DNA from: Talinum fruticosum
Lineage: Eukaryota > Streptophyta > Magnoliopsida > Caryophyllales > Talinaceae
Direction of reading: 5' to 3'
Assembly: GCA_021018815.1 (NCBI GenBank)
Contig: JAITYX010000005.1
Coordinates: 9,457,501 to 9,521,500, forward strand
DNA length: 64,000 nucleotides
In this document: positions 46,993 through 59,187 of the stretch, piece after piece
How the letters are laid out: every line of letters begins with the position of its first letter
How positions within the stretch are numbered: position 1 is the first letter of the stretch
The notes under the pieces: generated by a model
What the model was told of the DNA's origin: nothing
Databases searched by the model: none
What the model saw: the letters and a program-made list of their open reading frames with translations, nothing else
Made by a program: the position numbers and the translations under genes

Positions 46993-49603
46993 TTATGCAT
47001 TTAACATTCCAAGCTCATTCCTAATGAAATGTAACCGATCTTCACCAAGAGGCTTAGTAAAGATATCAGCTAATTGAAGATTAGTAGGAATGAACTCAAG
47101 TTCGATATCACCTTTCCGATAATGGTCTCTTAAGAAATGATACCTGACCTCAATGTGTTTTGTTTTTGAGTGCTGAACCGGAGTTTTGGTGATGCTGATT
47201 GCACTTTGATTATCACACTTGATTGGAACAGATTTGAAGGAAAGTCCAAGATCTCTCAAGTGTTGCTTTATCCATAAAATCTGAGCACAAGCATCCTCCG
47301 GCTACAATATACTCAGCTTCAACAGCTTGATAGAGCTATTGAGTTTTGCTTCTTTGAGTGCCATGAAATTAGGGATTGACCTGAAATTGGCACACTCCTG
47401 AAGTGCTCTTTCTATCAACTTTGTATCCCGCATAATCCGCATCCGAGTATCCAAGTGAGAGTCGGTTATGAGTCTCTTGAGTACCAAAGACCTAAGTTCC
47501 GAGTCCTTGCAAGATATCTCGAATATTCTCTTCACCGTAGTGAGATGTGATTCTTTTGGATTAGCTTGGAATCTTGCGCATAAACATACACTCGAACATT
47601 ATATCCGGCCGGCTGGAAGTAAGATATAGTAAAGATCCAATCATACCTCGATAGAGTTTCGATCTATTGCTTTACCTTTCTCGTTTAAGTCAAGTTTTAT
47701 ACTACTCGCTCATGGGTGTAGCTGCATGCTTTGCATCTTGGAGTTTGTATTTCTACAGCAGCTTCCTTGGTATACTTTGATTGATGGACATAGATTCCGT
47801 CTTTGTCTTGTTTAATTTGTAGACCAAGGAAGAAGTTGAGTTCTCCCATCATACTCATTTGAAATTCCCGACTCATTAACTCGTAAAATTCTCAGCACAA
47901 AAATTCATTAGTAGCTCCAAAAATTATATCATCAACATAGATCTCGAACAATAAGGAAATCTTTCCTCTTGGTTTTTATAAAGAGAGTCTTGTCGATCCG
48001 ACCTCTTCTAAAATCATTTTGAACCAAGAAATTGCTCGAGTCTTTTCATACCAAGCTCTGGGAGCTTGTTTAAGACCATAAAGAGCTTTTTGAAGTTTGA
48101 AAACATAATCTGGAAATTCCGAGTTTTCAAAACCAGGAGGTTGCTTGACGTAGACTTCCTCTTCAATAAAACCATTGAGAAAGGCACACTTAACATCCAT
48201 CCGATATAATTTGATATTCATGCTAGATGCAAATGCCAACAGGATTCTAATGGCCTAAATTCGGCAATAGGTGCAAAGGTTTCCTCACAATCAATCCCTT
48301 CTTCTTGATTGTAACCTTAAGCCACAAGTCTAGCCTTGTTTCTAACTACCAACCCACCTTCATCCAGTTTGCTTTTGAAAACCCATTTGGTTCCTATGAC
48401 TGGGTGGTCGAAGGTCCTTTGGTCGAGTCCGGACTTGGTTTCTTTCGAATTGATTGAGTTCCTCTTGCATGGCCTCTACCCATTCAGGTTCATTTAGGAC
48501 CTCTAGTGCATTTTTGGGTTCAGTTAATGAAATGAATGCAGTGAATGCACAAAGATTTTGAAGAGAGGAACGAGTTCTTACCCCACTATTGATATCCGAT
48601 AATATGTTTTCTAGTGGATGACTAGAAGTGAACTTGAAAGCTCTACCTATTCTCTCGATTCACAAGATTTGTAGGCTGAACTATTTGATCTTCCGTAGCT
48701 TGTTCCGAGTGATCTTCTTCATTCCGAGTAGGCTCTTGAGTTGTCTTATTCTCGAGTCACTTCATTCCGAGTGACTTCATTCTGAGTTGGTTGAGTTTGA
48801 GTCTTGGCGATTCATGTTCATCACTATCATCCTTTCTGCCGAGCTTCGGATCCGAGTATGAAGACTCACTTGGTTTTTCCTGTTCAAGCTCATCAAGCTC
48901 AACGTGGATGCTTTCTTCCACTTTGTTAGTTCTCTTATTAAAAATGCGATAAGCTTTACTATGAGATGAATAACCCAGAAAAATACCTTCATCTCGACCG
49001 AGCATCAAACTTGGTCAGTGATCCTTACCATTGTTATCAACAAAACATTTGCATCCAAAAGGCTTGAAATAGGAAATATTGGGTTTCTTCCCTTTGTAGA
49101 GCTCGTAAGGTGTTTTCTTCAATATGGGTCCGATGAGGCATCTGTTCAAAGTATAGTTAGTCTGTGTTGATCGCCTCAGCCCGTAAATAGAAAGGTAGAT
49201 TGTGCTCAATCATCATTGTCCTTGCTATTTCTTCAAGTGTTTTGTTCTTTCTCTCAATAACTCCATTCTGTTGAGGAGTTCTTGGTGCTGAGAAATTGTG
49301 AGAGATACCATTTTTATCACAAAACTCCGAGAATTCCGAGTAGTCCACCTCCCTTCCATGGTCGGTTCGAATTCTCTCGATCCGAGTTTAAGACTCAACT
49401 TGGATCTTTCTACAAAGCTTGCTAAACTCTTTGAATGCTTCATTCTTATGCTTAAGAAAACACACCCAGGTAAATCGTGAATAATCATCAATGATAACAA
49501 GTACATATGATTTACCTCCGAGGCTCTTAACAGGATTTCACCACATAAATCCATATGCAGCAGCTCAAGCACTTTGGATGTGGAAACCGTCTTCGAGAGA
49601 TTT
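46993..49603 (-). pseudogene. pol C-terminal part of copia C (integrase, RT, RNase H)
   Basis: The stop is TAA 46993-46995 (ELGMLNA). RNase H spans 47600-46993; its last part is open and holds KTKHIEVRYHFLRDH and QLADIFTKPLGED. RT spans about 48500-47650 with [20 protein letters not shown] (near 48200-48140) and IYVDDIIF near 47930-47955, but with frame changes between them. Integrase spans 49603-48760 with LLHMDLCGE, DYSEFSEFCDKNGISHNFSA and RTPQQNGVIERKN (catalytic E). The first half of integrase is cut off by D. Confidence 0.87.
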
Positions 49604-50796
49604 TGAAGACTCGGACACTCGCTCGGCCCAATTATGAGTTCTAACAAAGGAATTAGGTATAAGAACTTCTCACTTATAGAGTTTTGATTCCAAGGCATTC
49701 TTTGTACCTTAGAAACTTTTCTCGAGTGATATGGTATCTTTTCTAAGTGATATAGCATTTACTTCATGTATTTCTTGCTTGTCTCTAAGTGACTCGTAAA
49801 ACAGATCTGCATGTCTCACTAAGTTCCGAGTCCCTCATCACTTAGTAATATCGCATGTTCAAATGACTAGAATTTCGTATAATCGCACTCGAGTCCGATT
49901 TCATGTTATAAGTTCTATTTTGTTGGAGTCGATGCTTTTAGTCTAAATCGTGCTTAGTCTATATCAAGTTATTTCACTCTAATATTCTTTATGTAACTTG
50001 ATTCTTCGCTTAGACTAACTCAGATGGAATTTTGAGTTTCATGGATATTAGACTCGAATGTTCCGTTTCTTTTCCGACTCGGATAATTAGTTGCTTAATT
50101 ATCTTATTTATATTATTATCTCGTGTCTAATCGTGAACCAAAGTATTTTATGCTTTGAGAACCAAAATTGATTTGCTTTTGTAGGTTATTTAAAAGAGGA
50201 TACACTTTTTGAATTACAAAAGTAACCGGCTTCAAAACGTCAAATCACCAGCAGACATAGCTTTTCCTCTTCTCTCGTCCCAGCCCCAAAAGATTGTGTC
50301 GTGGTTGTCTGTTTCCAAATCTGGAAAACTGAAACCCAAGCTTAGCGGTGGTTTCCACCTTATCCTTCAAGACACCGCCAGTGGTTTTGGGACTTCCAAG
50401 AGAGTTAAGAACCGTTGCCCAACGTTCATATCACAACGGATACTTTCCGAGCGACTCGTAAAGTTCTTAACATCGGTCACAAAGGACTTCCCGTCGAAGT
50501 TGGAGATAACGGCTATGCTACTTGGTCATCTATAAATAGAAGCCAACTTTCAAGACTTGAAGATTGTTGAACCTATTGTTAATACTTGTACTTGAGCAAA
50601 GTCATTGTATTCATTCTCAATCTTCTACTTACAACTCCCACTCGTAATTCATTACTTTCGAGTTGTAAGGTCTTGTACTTAGTTACAAACACTTTCTTAC
50701 TTTCTGGGTAAGGTTCCTTGACTAACCTGTAAAGGTTAACTCAGCTTAGTTATCCCTAGCTGTAAGGGTTATCTCAGCTAGGAAGTACTAGATCGG
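49604..50796 (+). repeat. 5' LTR of copia D, 3' truncated
   Basis: It starts TGAAGACTCGGAC directly at the break in C integrase. It aligns with the A and C LTRs (reverse complement) up to AGTACTAGATCGG, then jumps to the gag start. By comparison with A roughly 0.4 kb is missing, including the LTR end and primer site. Confidence 0.88.
50530..50539 (+). promoter_or_regulatory. LTR TATA box, copia D
   Basis: CTATAAATAG lies on the plus strand with AACGGCTA at 50508-50515, 14 bases upstream. The downstream AGAAGCCAACTTTCAAG is shared with the other LTRs. Confidence 0.72.
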
Positions 50797-52257
50797 AACA
50801 ACGGAGAGTTCAATGAAGGAAGATCTTCCATCGGACCACCGAAATTCAAAGGATCAAATTTCGTGCACTCTGGAAGAAGCTCATGGAATGTTTCCTTCTA
50901 GATCATGATGAAGATGTTTAGGAAATCATACAACAAGGAAACTACATTCCAATGAAGATAGAAGAATTCAGAATCATTCCCAAGATAAAGGTCAGGTTCA
51001 ATCCAGGCGAGCGAGAAGTTCGAAAGAACTTCAAGGTAATGAACATTCGATGTGTGCCATCAGCTCGAAGAATATAATAGTGTATCCGCCTACGATTCAG
51101 CCAAAGAAGTGTGGGACACACTGGTCAACACTTATGAAGGCACAAGATAAGTCAATATCTTCATAAGTATGAGCTAAGTTCCTCCGACTCGAAGAGGATC
51201 CAATGGCACTTATTGCTAGAGGCTTCAAGAGAATGATGAAGCATAAAAGATGGGATAAAAGGCCAAAAGAATAATTCTACAAGAAAGATAAGAGGGACAG
51301 AAAAGGTAAGTATTCTTCTCCTTCAAAGTTATCTTTAACTAAAAATTCTAGATGTTTTGAGTGTGGCAGCAAAGACCACATAGTCAAAGACTCGTCCAAA
51401 GAGAAAAAGGGACAGAAAGAAGAAAAAGGCTATGATGGCAACATGGAGCGATGAGGATTCATCGGAAGATGATGAGGAGTCGATGACTCAAAATGTCCGA
51501 TGGCAATCTCCGACTCGAAGTTGAAAGAGAGTCGGACTCGGACTCGGACAATGAGGAAACAAATCCTCAAGAGGTAATTGAATACTTCCTCAAATTCTCC
51601 AAAGCTGATTTAGCTAAATATATTTTTACTTTGAAAGAAAAGTCCAATTCGATTCTTCTCGTTTCAAAGAACAACTTGAGTCAATTTCGTCTCGAGAGCA
51701 TCACTTTGAAAAATGAATTGGAAAAACTGAGACTTACACTCGGAGAACTCAAGACTAGTGCTCAATCCAATGAGACCGAGTCCGAGTTACTCGAAAAGAA
51801 AATGAGCAGACTAAAGCAAAAGCTCATCGAGTCTCAAGATCTGGTCTTAAAATTTACTCAAGGTCGAAAAACCTTGACATGCTCTTAGGATCTCAATGTG
51901 TCTCCTTCAGAAAAGAAGGTCTTGGTTTCAACAAAGAGGAGGAATCCAATTCCTACTCGAACTATTCAAAAAGGATTCCGAACTGTAAAGTTTAGGAAAG
52001 CTGAGCATGGTCCCGTTCACAAAAATGAAGGGAGGACTAGGCCCGGAACAGTTTACAAAAGGAAACCATTTTCTCCAGTTTCCAAAGGAAAGGTTTTCAA
52101 AAGGAAAGAGACACAGACTCAGTTCTTTAAAGAAAAGACTCGGAATCGGACCAAACCCAAAGTCATTCAAATCTGGTTTCGAAAAACCTTCTTCCTCGTA
52201 AAAGGACCACAAGTAAAGAATGTTACTGGGTTCGTTAGAGGAAGTGAGAAGGGTTAG
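50797..52257 (+). pseudogene. gag region of copia D
   Basis: It enters gag just after the start codon (NGEFNEGRSS). It keeps GPPKFKGSNFVH and a knuckle near 51355-51400 reading CFECGSKDHIVKDS. The last Cys is replaced because of a GACTCGTCC reading where GACTGTCC is expected. A long open frame (51493-51888, plus its continuation to 52257) corresponds to the Glu/Lys-rich, possibly coiled-coil segment of gag (EKLRLTLGELKTSAQ). A segment present in A between about 7180 and 7560 is missing here near 51190. Several stops are present. Confidence 0.78.
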
Positions 52258-54280
52258 ATTTTCTCTGTTTTGCAGGTCACTCGAAGAGATCAAAAGGACA
52301 TTGGTACCTTGACAGTGGATGTTCACGCCATATGTCGGAGACGCAGGAATCTTCTCCGAGTTGGAAAAACATAAAGGAGGAAAGGTCACGTTTGGAGATG
52401 ACAGCAAAGGCAAGATAGTTGGGATAGGCAAGATTGGAAGTGGATGCAATCTGGTCGGTCCAGCTTTATTTTTCAAAGGATCAAAGTACAATCCGCTTCA
52501 CATCTCTCAACTGTGCGATAAAGGTCAAGAGGTTAGATTCACTTAGACCAACTGTTACATTTCGATGTTACCACCAAGGAGATCAAGCTTTCAAGTAAAA
52601 GATCAGGTAACACTTACATTATTCCTCTTTCTGTTCCAAGTCATAACTTATCTTGCTTAAAAGCATCTCTTCATGATGACTCATGGACATGGCATCGTAG
52701 ATTAGGCAATATTAGCATGCATACTATCAAGAAATTGGCATCTCATGGTTTGGTTAGGGGTTTACCTAACTGTGCCTTTGAGAAAGATAAAGTTTGTGAA
52801 GCATGCACAAGAGGGAAACAAGTCGAGCCTCATTCAAATCTCTCGAAGACAGCTTCCACATCCAAAGTGCTTGAGCTACTGCATATGGACTTATGTGGTG
52901 AAATCCCTGTTAAGAGCCTTGGAGGTAAATCATATATATTTGTTATTATTGATGATTATTCACGATTTACCTGGGTGTGTTTTCTTAAATACAAAAATGA
53001 AGCATTCAAGGAGTTCAGCAAGCTCTGCAGAAAAATCCAAGTTGAGTCTCGCATTCGGATCCAGAGAATATGAACTAACCATGAAAGGGAGTTCGACTAC
53101 TCGGAATTCTCGTAGTTTTATGACAAAAATGGCATCTCTCACAACTTCTCAAAGCACCAAGAACTCCTCAACAAAATGAAGTAGTGGAGAGAAAGAACAG
53201 AACTCTTGAAGAAATAGCAAGGACGATGATGATTGAGCACAACTTACCCTACTATTTCCGGGCTAGCCAACTATACCTTGAATAGATGCCTCATCGGACC
53301 CATATTGAGGAAAAGACCTTATGAGCTCTACAAAGGGAAGAAACCAAATATTTCCTACTTCAGACCATTTGGATGTAAGTGTTTCATTCACAACAATGGT
53401 AAGGAACACTTGACCAAGTTTGATGCTCGGTCAGACGAAGGTATTTTTCCGGGTTATTCTTCTCACAAAGAAAGCTTATCGCACTTTCAATAAGAGAACT
53501 AATAAAGTGGAAGAAAGCATCCACGTTGTATTTGATGAGCTTGAACAGGAAAAACCAAGTGAGTCTTCATACTCGGATCTGAAACTCAGCAGAGAAGATG
53601 ATGAAACTAAGTCTACAAAGACTCAAGCCCAACCGGCTCGTAACGAAGTCACTCGTAACGAAGTGACCGAGAATATAATGTTCGAGTGTTTGTTTATGCG
53701 CAAGATTTCAAGCTAATCCAAAAGAATCACATCTCACTCGCGGTGAAGAGAATATTCAGATATCTTGCAGGAACTCATAACTTAGGTCTCCGGTACTCAA
53801 GAGATTTAGAACCGACTCTCACTGGATACTCGGATGCAGACTACGCTGGATACAAAGTTGATAGAAAGAGCACTTCCGGAGCTTGCCAATTTCGGGTCAA
53901 TCCCTAATATCTTGGCACTTAAAGAAGCAAAACTCAGTAGCTCTATCAACCGCTGAAGCCGAGTATATTACAGCTGGAGCATGTTGTGCTCAGATTTTAT
54001 GGATAAAGTAACACTTGAGAGATCTTGGACTTACTTTCAAATCGGTTCCAATCAAGTGTGACAATCGTAGTACAATCGACATCACGAAGAATCCAGTTCA
54101 ACACTCAAAGACAAAACACATTGAGGTGAAATATCATTTCTTAAGAGACCACTCCGAGAAAGTGATATTGAACTTGAGTTCATTCCTACTAATCTTCAAT
54201 TAGCTGATATCTTTACTAAGCCTCTTGGTGAAGATCGGCTTTGCTTTATTCGGAATGAGCTTGGTATGTTAAATGCATAA
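52258..54280 (+). pseudogene. pol of copia D lacking reverse transcriptase
   Basis: The protease keeps the active site HWYLDSGCSRHMS (GAC AGT GGA at 52311-52319). Integrase (52680-53500) keeps the zinc region and LLHMDLCGE. The second catalytic Asp (RTDHGREF in A) reads Asn at 53077-53079. The linker KVEESIHVVFDELEQEKPSE follows. At about 53668 the sequence jumps from the integrase linker to the start of RNase H (KRIFRYLAGTHNLGLRYSRD), so the whole RT core with YVDD is gone. RNase H ends at TAA 54278-54280. Confidence 0.87.
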
Positions 54281-54913
54281 CTATTTTCCATTGCATGATT
54301 ATGTGCTATGTGTTTTCAAACTGTTAATAACCATTAGTTTAGTTGATCCGGTGACACTTAGCTAGTAGTTGTTAGTTATTTATAGTTTCGAGTCACTCGA
54401 AACCAATCCGAGTCAAACTCGGACGTCGAGAAAAATTGGACTTCAAAGTTTCTGGAATTATCTCTAGATGAGTGGAGAATTTCAGAATATTTTTTCAAAT
54501 TTTTCTCTTTCCCGCTCTCTCGCGATCCGTGATGAAACACTAGCCGTTGGATTTCAAACTGCGCTGAATCCTAATCGTCGAAGAAGAGAACCATCACACC
54601 GTCAAAGATGACCGATGAACGACCCGAGTCGAACGGAAAGTTAACGGACGTTTTCCTTCTATATATAGTCCCTATTCATCTTCGTCTCGTTACTTCACAT
54701 TCCATTCTCTCTATCTCTCTCGTACGTAAAACTTCTCGCGAACTCTCTACGTCTACGAGTGCTCTCTGGACATTTTCAAGCAACGCAAAGCTCCTCTCAA
54801 GTAAGTTCGATTGCTCTCAATCTCTTTCTTCTACTCTTTTTCTTTCGTTCTCGTGAACCTTCTCTTTTCTTTTCCTCCTCAAAAGTTTCATCTTTCTTTC
54901 CTTATTCTCAAAA
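54281..54913 (+). other. Spacer with ORF3 promoter in copia D
   Basis: It holds AACGG/CCGTT words (about 54543, 54640, 54646), the TATA box at 54659-54668 and a CT-rich leader with a GTAAGT donor-like site at 54801. No coding sequence was recognised. Confidence 0.6.
54659..54668 (+). promoter_or_regulatory. TATA box upstream of ORF3 in copia D
   Basis: CTATATATAG lies 246 bases before the ORF3 ATG, nearly the same distance as in A and C. Confidence 0.65.
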
Positions 54914-55482
54914 ATGCCTAAGAGAGGTAATCATCGCGACTTTCAGTGCCTTCTCCTCCAAAAAGCCTCGCACCAAAAACTCGTAAGGCTCAACCCCTTC
55001 AAAGCCCGTTGTGACCCAAAGATCTCACGCTGGACGACAAGTTTTTCCCTACCACAAAATTTTCGTGGTTGCCCCACATTCAAACCACCGGAGCATATAA
55101 CTTTCTTTCTTCAGCGAGTTCATTTACCCGAACTCGTTTCGAGTTTTACACTCGCCTAACTCACTCGAAGGTGTCCTAACCTCCGGAGTTCGAATGTGAC
55201 TCGTCCAAATAAACACCTCACTCCTCCACCGCCTCGTTCAAGGTTTCCTCTTTTCTTGAACAAGCAACCCCATTTCTTTCATCGAAGTCGCCGACGACTT
55301 GTTTGAAAAGTACGCTAAAGAGTTCCCCGAGTCACGAAAAATTTTTCGATGACTCGGTTGAAGTCGAAGCACGGCTTCGTGCTTCTCGCCGATGAGAACC
55401 TTTTTCTCTCAAGCATTCCAAGCAAGGAGAACCCCAACTCCAAGCATTTGAAATCTCTTTTGACATTCTTGAGGGCTACGAA
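54914..55482 (+). pseudogene. Extra gene ORF3 of copia D, 5' part, cut by CACTA insertion
   Basis: The start ATG 54914 gives MPKRGNHRDF. KFFPTTKFSWLPHIQTTGAY follows one frame over near 55035-55095. The second block reads EVADDLFEKYAKEFPESRK (55285-55345) and SKENPNSKHLKSLL (about 55425-55465). The reading ends at LRATN because the CACTA end begins at 55483. Frame changes separate the blocks. Confidence 0.75.
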
Positions 55483-55498
55483 CACTACTAGAAAAAGG
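55483..55498. repeat. CACTA terminal inverted repeat (3' end)
   Basis: CACTACTAGAAAAAGG is the classic plant CACTA terminus. Confidence 0.9.
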
Positions 55499-55850
55499 CT
55501 TCTAAGGACGAAAAAATTGGTCGTTAAAAGTACATTTTAACGTCGTTAAAGTGATTAACGACCAAAAAATTTTGGTCGTTAGTCGTCGTTAGTGCTTCCC
55601 TCGTTAATACTTTTAACGATGACTTTAAAATTTTCGTTGTTACTTAAAATAACGATGAAACAAGATGTCGTCGTAATTAGTTGATTTAATAACGATGAAC
55701 TACATATTATTAACGACAAAATTTTTCGTCGTACATTTAAAATAACCATAAATACAAAAATTAAAATCATGATCATTAACAACCAATTTGGTTCATCGTT
55801 ATTTCTTTAACGATGAACATTTTCATCGTTAATAATATTATGGATAACCT
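55499..55850. repeat. Subterminal repeats of the CACTA element
   Basis: Short AACGAC/GTCGTT and AACGATGAA words recur at least ten times in both orientations. One near-perfect palindrome (AACGACC...GGTCGTT) lies at 55557-55580. Such arrays are transposase binding sites in known CACTA elements. Confidence 0.75.
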
Positions 55851-57097
55851 AAATATATAATTTTACCAATTATCTTTAAAGTACTGTAATAAACTATTGA
55901 TCACTAATATATATATATATAGTAACAACAAACTCGAATTGATATGCATTAATTCCTTTGAATACGACTAGTCTGCGGAAACACAATATAAAACATAACC
56001 TAATATCAAAGCATCCTAAAACACAAAATCTAAAAAACAATCGAGGAAACTAGAAGTTCTCATAGTAATTGATATCCGAGTACAAGCAATATTAACCAAA
56101 AACTAAAAAAATGAAGTCCTCCAAATGATTTTGAAAGTATAAATCTTCATCAACTACTCATAAAAGGTAAGTGTTAGAACTTGAATAAGCAGTCCATATC
56201 TCAAAACAAATCCACATATACAAAAATAGAGAATTATTAGAACTTATACAAAATTGCAAAAGTATTCAACTTCTTATCAGATTTATGTAACTCAAACAAA
56301 CAACCACCATTTGATGTTCGGAGCTACAACTCGCATCATCGGTGCATTGCATTACAATACATGCAGAAGTTGTGCCGCATCTCTATCGAAAATATCAAAG
56401 ATGCATGAATGTTTGAAAATGGTCCAACAAATTTTGTCCATAGATGGAAAGGTTATACCAAGGGCATCAATACCATGACAAGGAGACAGGAAGAGCTAAG
56501 GGGAGCATAATAGGTGAGACTTTCTAAAAAGGGATAAATCTCTTAAGTCAATCAAGTTAAGAGCAAGTGCAATGGAAATATATCCATGATTCCTACACAT
56601 CAACATTCTTTCTTTCTAATCTCAAAAAATATATTGTTCCCTACAATCAAAAAGTATATTGTTCAATCAAGGAACCACAAAGCAAAGCTAACAGATCTTA
56701 GTGCCAAACTTACTGGTTCTTCCGTAAAGCATATTCAAGCAAAATCAAGTTTTTAATAGTGTTCTTACACTTGATTGAAACATATATGACAAAATCATGC
56801 TTTGACTTTGTCTCAATTATCTTTATAACCTTCCTACTCCAGAATCACAATTATAATCACAAACCCAAAAGGAATTCCCAAAAGCAAATGTTTCAATTCT
56901 TTCCCTCTAAATGTGACAACAAATCTTAGGCAGCCGAAGTATATCCCAATTGTCAACTATTAACCAATTACACTAAGTTTCAATCACAATTGACCTTCAT
57001 GTCTCACCTGAAACAACGTATGATATTTCATGGCATTCTATTAAACTAAATCAAGCTACTCACCTGGCGAAAACAAGGTTCATTTTAAGTCGATGGA
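55851..57097. other. Non-coding part of the CACTA element
   Basis: This AT-rich sequence between the subterminal repeats and the last exon of the Transposase_24-like gene has a short TA run near 55905-55922. No gene was recognised. Confidence 0.5.
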
Positions 57098-59187
57098 TTA
57101 TGGATGTTGAACTCGCTGGAAAATGGCATCCTTGAAATTCGCTATTTCGATTCCACCGACTCTAAATGATTTTGAAGCTTTTCGTTTTCTCGTTACAACT
57201 ATTGCCACACTTTCATGAAGAACCTCATTTTTCTTTCTCGCAGCATGGAGTTCAATTTCAAGTTCAGCTCTAGTAGGACAAGGTCCCTTTAAATCTTTTG
57301 CCTTTACTCCTCCTCCAAAGCCAACTATTCGATCTTTCGATTTTGATTTGAAAACCTTATTAGCAACCTGCACATTAAATCGGAAAATGCATATATAAAA
57401 CATAACTATCATGTAACATGTTATAAAAATTATTTGGCAAAAACACAATGTACCTCCAGATGGGAAAGAGAAGGGTCTTTTTCTATAACATCTCGGATTT
57501 CATCCTATAAAGTACAACAATTACATTAATACATCGCACTTGCCAACTAAAGTTAAAAAATGTAAGCTTATAACATTATACGTACATATTTTTGAGTTAT
57601 CTCTAGAGTTGCAAGCTCATCACCCTTTTTATGAGTTTTGCGGAACATTTGAAGGAAAGATGGCCCATTCCCGTCCTTTGCACCCTTTTGCAATAACAAG
57701 TAGATAGTCAAAATATAATCAATGTGGTAAGAAATTTAAAAAAAGAAAAAGAGATAGTTTTAATACCAATTCCCAAGCAACTTGTCTATAAGGCTTACTT
57801 CCAAGTCCTATGAAGTCTCTCGCTTATTATAGTTTGCTCTATTTGAAGTGTTTCTAGCACTTGCTTTCTATTTTTTAAAAATAGCAACACATTAATATCA
57901 CATATATTAGTTGAAATAATAGTCGATTACAAAACAAGTAGTTAATAGACAAGAAAAGATGTTAATTTCAGACCTTGTGGGATTCTTTTGAATAAATCTC
58001 TTTTATAAGCCACTCCCACTCCTCATGACTAAGTCCATCAGGTGTATGATCCAAAGCTTGTCGTAGAGTCCTTTTTGGTTTTCTGATATTATACCTCTTC
58101 AAATCAGCCCTCCAATTAATCCACAACTCATACATATGGTGAAGAACATGTTCTCGTTGTGCTTCTATGTTATCGTTGGAAAGAACATCCTGAAATAAAA
58201 AGAAAAATTACATTAAAAAAGAGTAAGATGTAATATATCTTGTTCAAAATTTGAGAATTATACCGTCACAGCCCTCCACATGTGTTCCAATTGTCGATCT
58301 TCAATATCTTTCCACTTGTGCACTCTGAGAGGGCACATATTTGTATCACGAACAATAATTCCCAAGTGTCTAGACCAGACAACATGATTTTTTCCAACAG
58401 CACGGTTATTATAGAATTCTATTTCAAGTTTTTCTCCGGGCTTCAACTTCACGATTTCTATACATTTATTTTTACCTCGTGTTTTGCTGATAATTCTCTT
58501 TTTAAAAGCCACTCCTCCTAAGAATATGAAATCAATAAAATATCAATGAATAGAAAATAATATCAAATGCAAAACCCACGCAAATCCAACTATTAAGTTA
58601 CCGTTGTTCAATTCTTCCTCTAGTTGTGGTGTCTCTGCCTCATTAGCATTACAATTCATTTCTTCATCAGCTGGAGGTGTCTCATGAACATGTTCCTCTC
58701 TTACATGGTTAGGAACACAAGCACGGTTAGGAATATGCAAGTCCTCGTCTCCGGAGGATGATGAAACACCATCCTCTCGACACCAAGGCAACATTGTCCT
58801 CAACATTAGTATTATCCTCAACATCATCCCTACGAAGTAGGGGAGGAGGAGAAATATTGCGAGCAGGAGCAGGTGTAGTGTCTTCAGGAAACCTTGTAGT
58901 TGGATTGAAGGGAACTCTATCATCCAAAGAAGCTCCGATTGGAGAATGCCTTACAAATGGATTAGTAGTTGTTTTACCGGTGACTGGAACATTCATAGCA
59001 GATCGACTTTTTGAGTTGTTAACCATCCCGGGGATGTAGATGAAGAAGATTGATTTTTAGAAACACATAGTTCATGTAGTTTCTTTCCACAACCATTAGC
59101 TAACATACCAGGTGCTAGAAATGACGGTCTATCGGACCACGACATACATGACTTATTCCCCGATTTGGTGGAATTGGAATTAATCAT
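57098..59187 (-). pseudogene. Multi-exon Transposase_24-like (Ptta/En/Spm) gene of the CACTA element
   Basis: The probable start is ATG 59187 (MINSNSTKSG). Exon 1 (to 58602) is Ser/Pro/Glu-rich and shows frame changes near 59026 and 58790. Exon 2 (58517-58264) encodes CIEIVKLKPGEKLEIEFYNN and SRHLGIIVRDTNMCPLRVHK, typical of the plant En/Spm Transposase_24 family. Exon 3 (58189-57974) starts DVLSNDNIEAQREH. Then come a short exon with ARNTSNRANYNK (57780-57860 area), one with DGNGPSFLQMFRKTHKKGDE (about 57590-57690), one at 57504-57454 (DEIREVIEKDPSLSHLE), and the last from 57372 down to the stop at 57098 (VANKVFKSKSKDRIVGFGGG). Most introns have GT-AG ends. It probably encodes the second, DNA-binding CACTA protein. 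Confidence 0.75.

Larger units (their letters stand above)
42716..49603 (-). mobile_element. Copia element C, interrupted by copia D
   Basis: This is a minus-strand copia element of the A family. It has a full 3' LTR (42716-44275), polypurine tract, ORF3 (46310-44698) and pol from RNase H to mid-integrase (46993-49603). It stops at 49603, where the LTR of D starts in the opposite orientation. The bases GATTT (49599-49603) are the presumed target duplication of D. The rest of integrase, gag and 5' LTR should lie beyond D. Confidence 0.88.
49604..55482 (+). mobile_element. Copia element D, deleted and interrupted by a CACTA element
   Basis: This is a plus-strand copia element of the A/C family lying head-to-head with C. 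It has a 5' LTR lacking its last part (49604-50796), gag, protease, integrase, RNase H and the start of ORF3. Two deletions are visible: LTR end plus primer site at 50796, and nearly all of RT at about 53668. It stops at 55482 inside ORF3, where the CACTA terminal repeat begins. It is non-autonomous. Confidence 0.88.

Noticed and set aside
49225..49758. 177-codon minus-strand frame across 49604
   Set aside because: It is a chimera of C integrase (out of frame) and the D LTR created by the insertion.
51928..52491. 187-codon minus-strand frame in D
   Set aside because: It lies opposite the gag/protease coding of D and has no homologue in A or C; it is a shadow frame.
58282..59039. Plus-strand frames over the CACTA second gene
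   Set aside because: They are complements of exons whose minus-strand translation matches the En/Spm Transposase_24 family.
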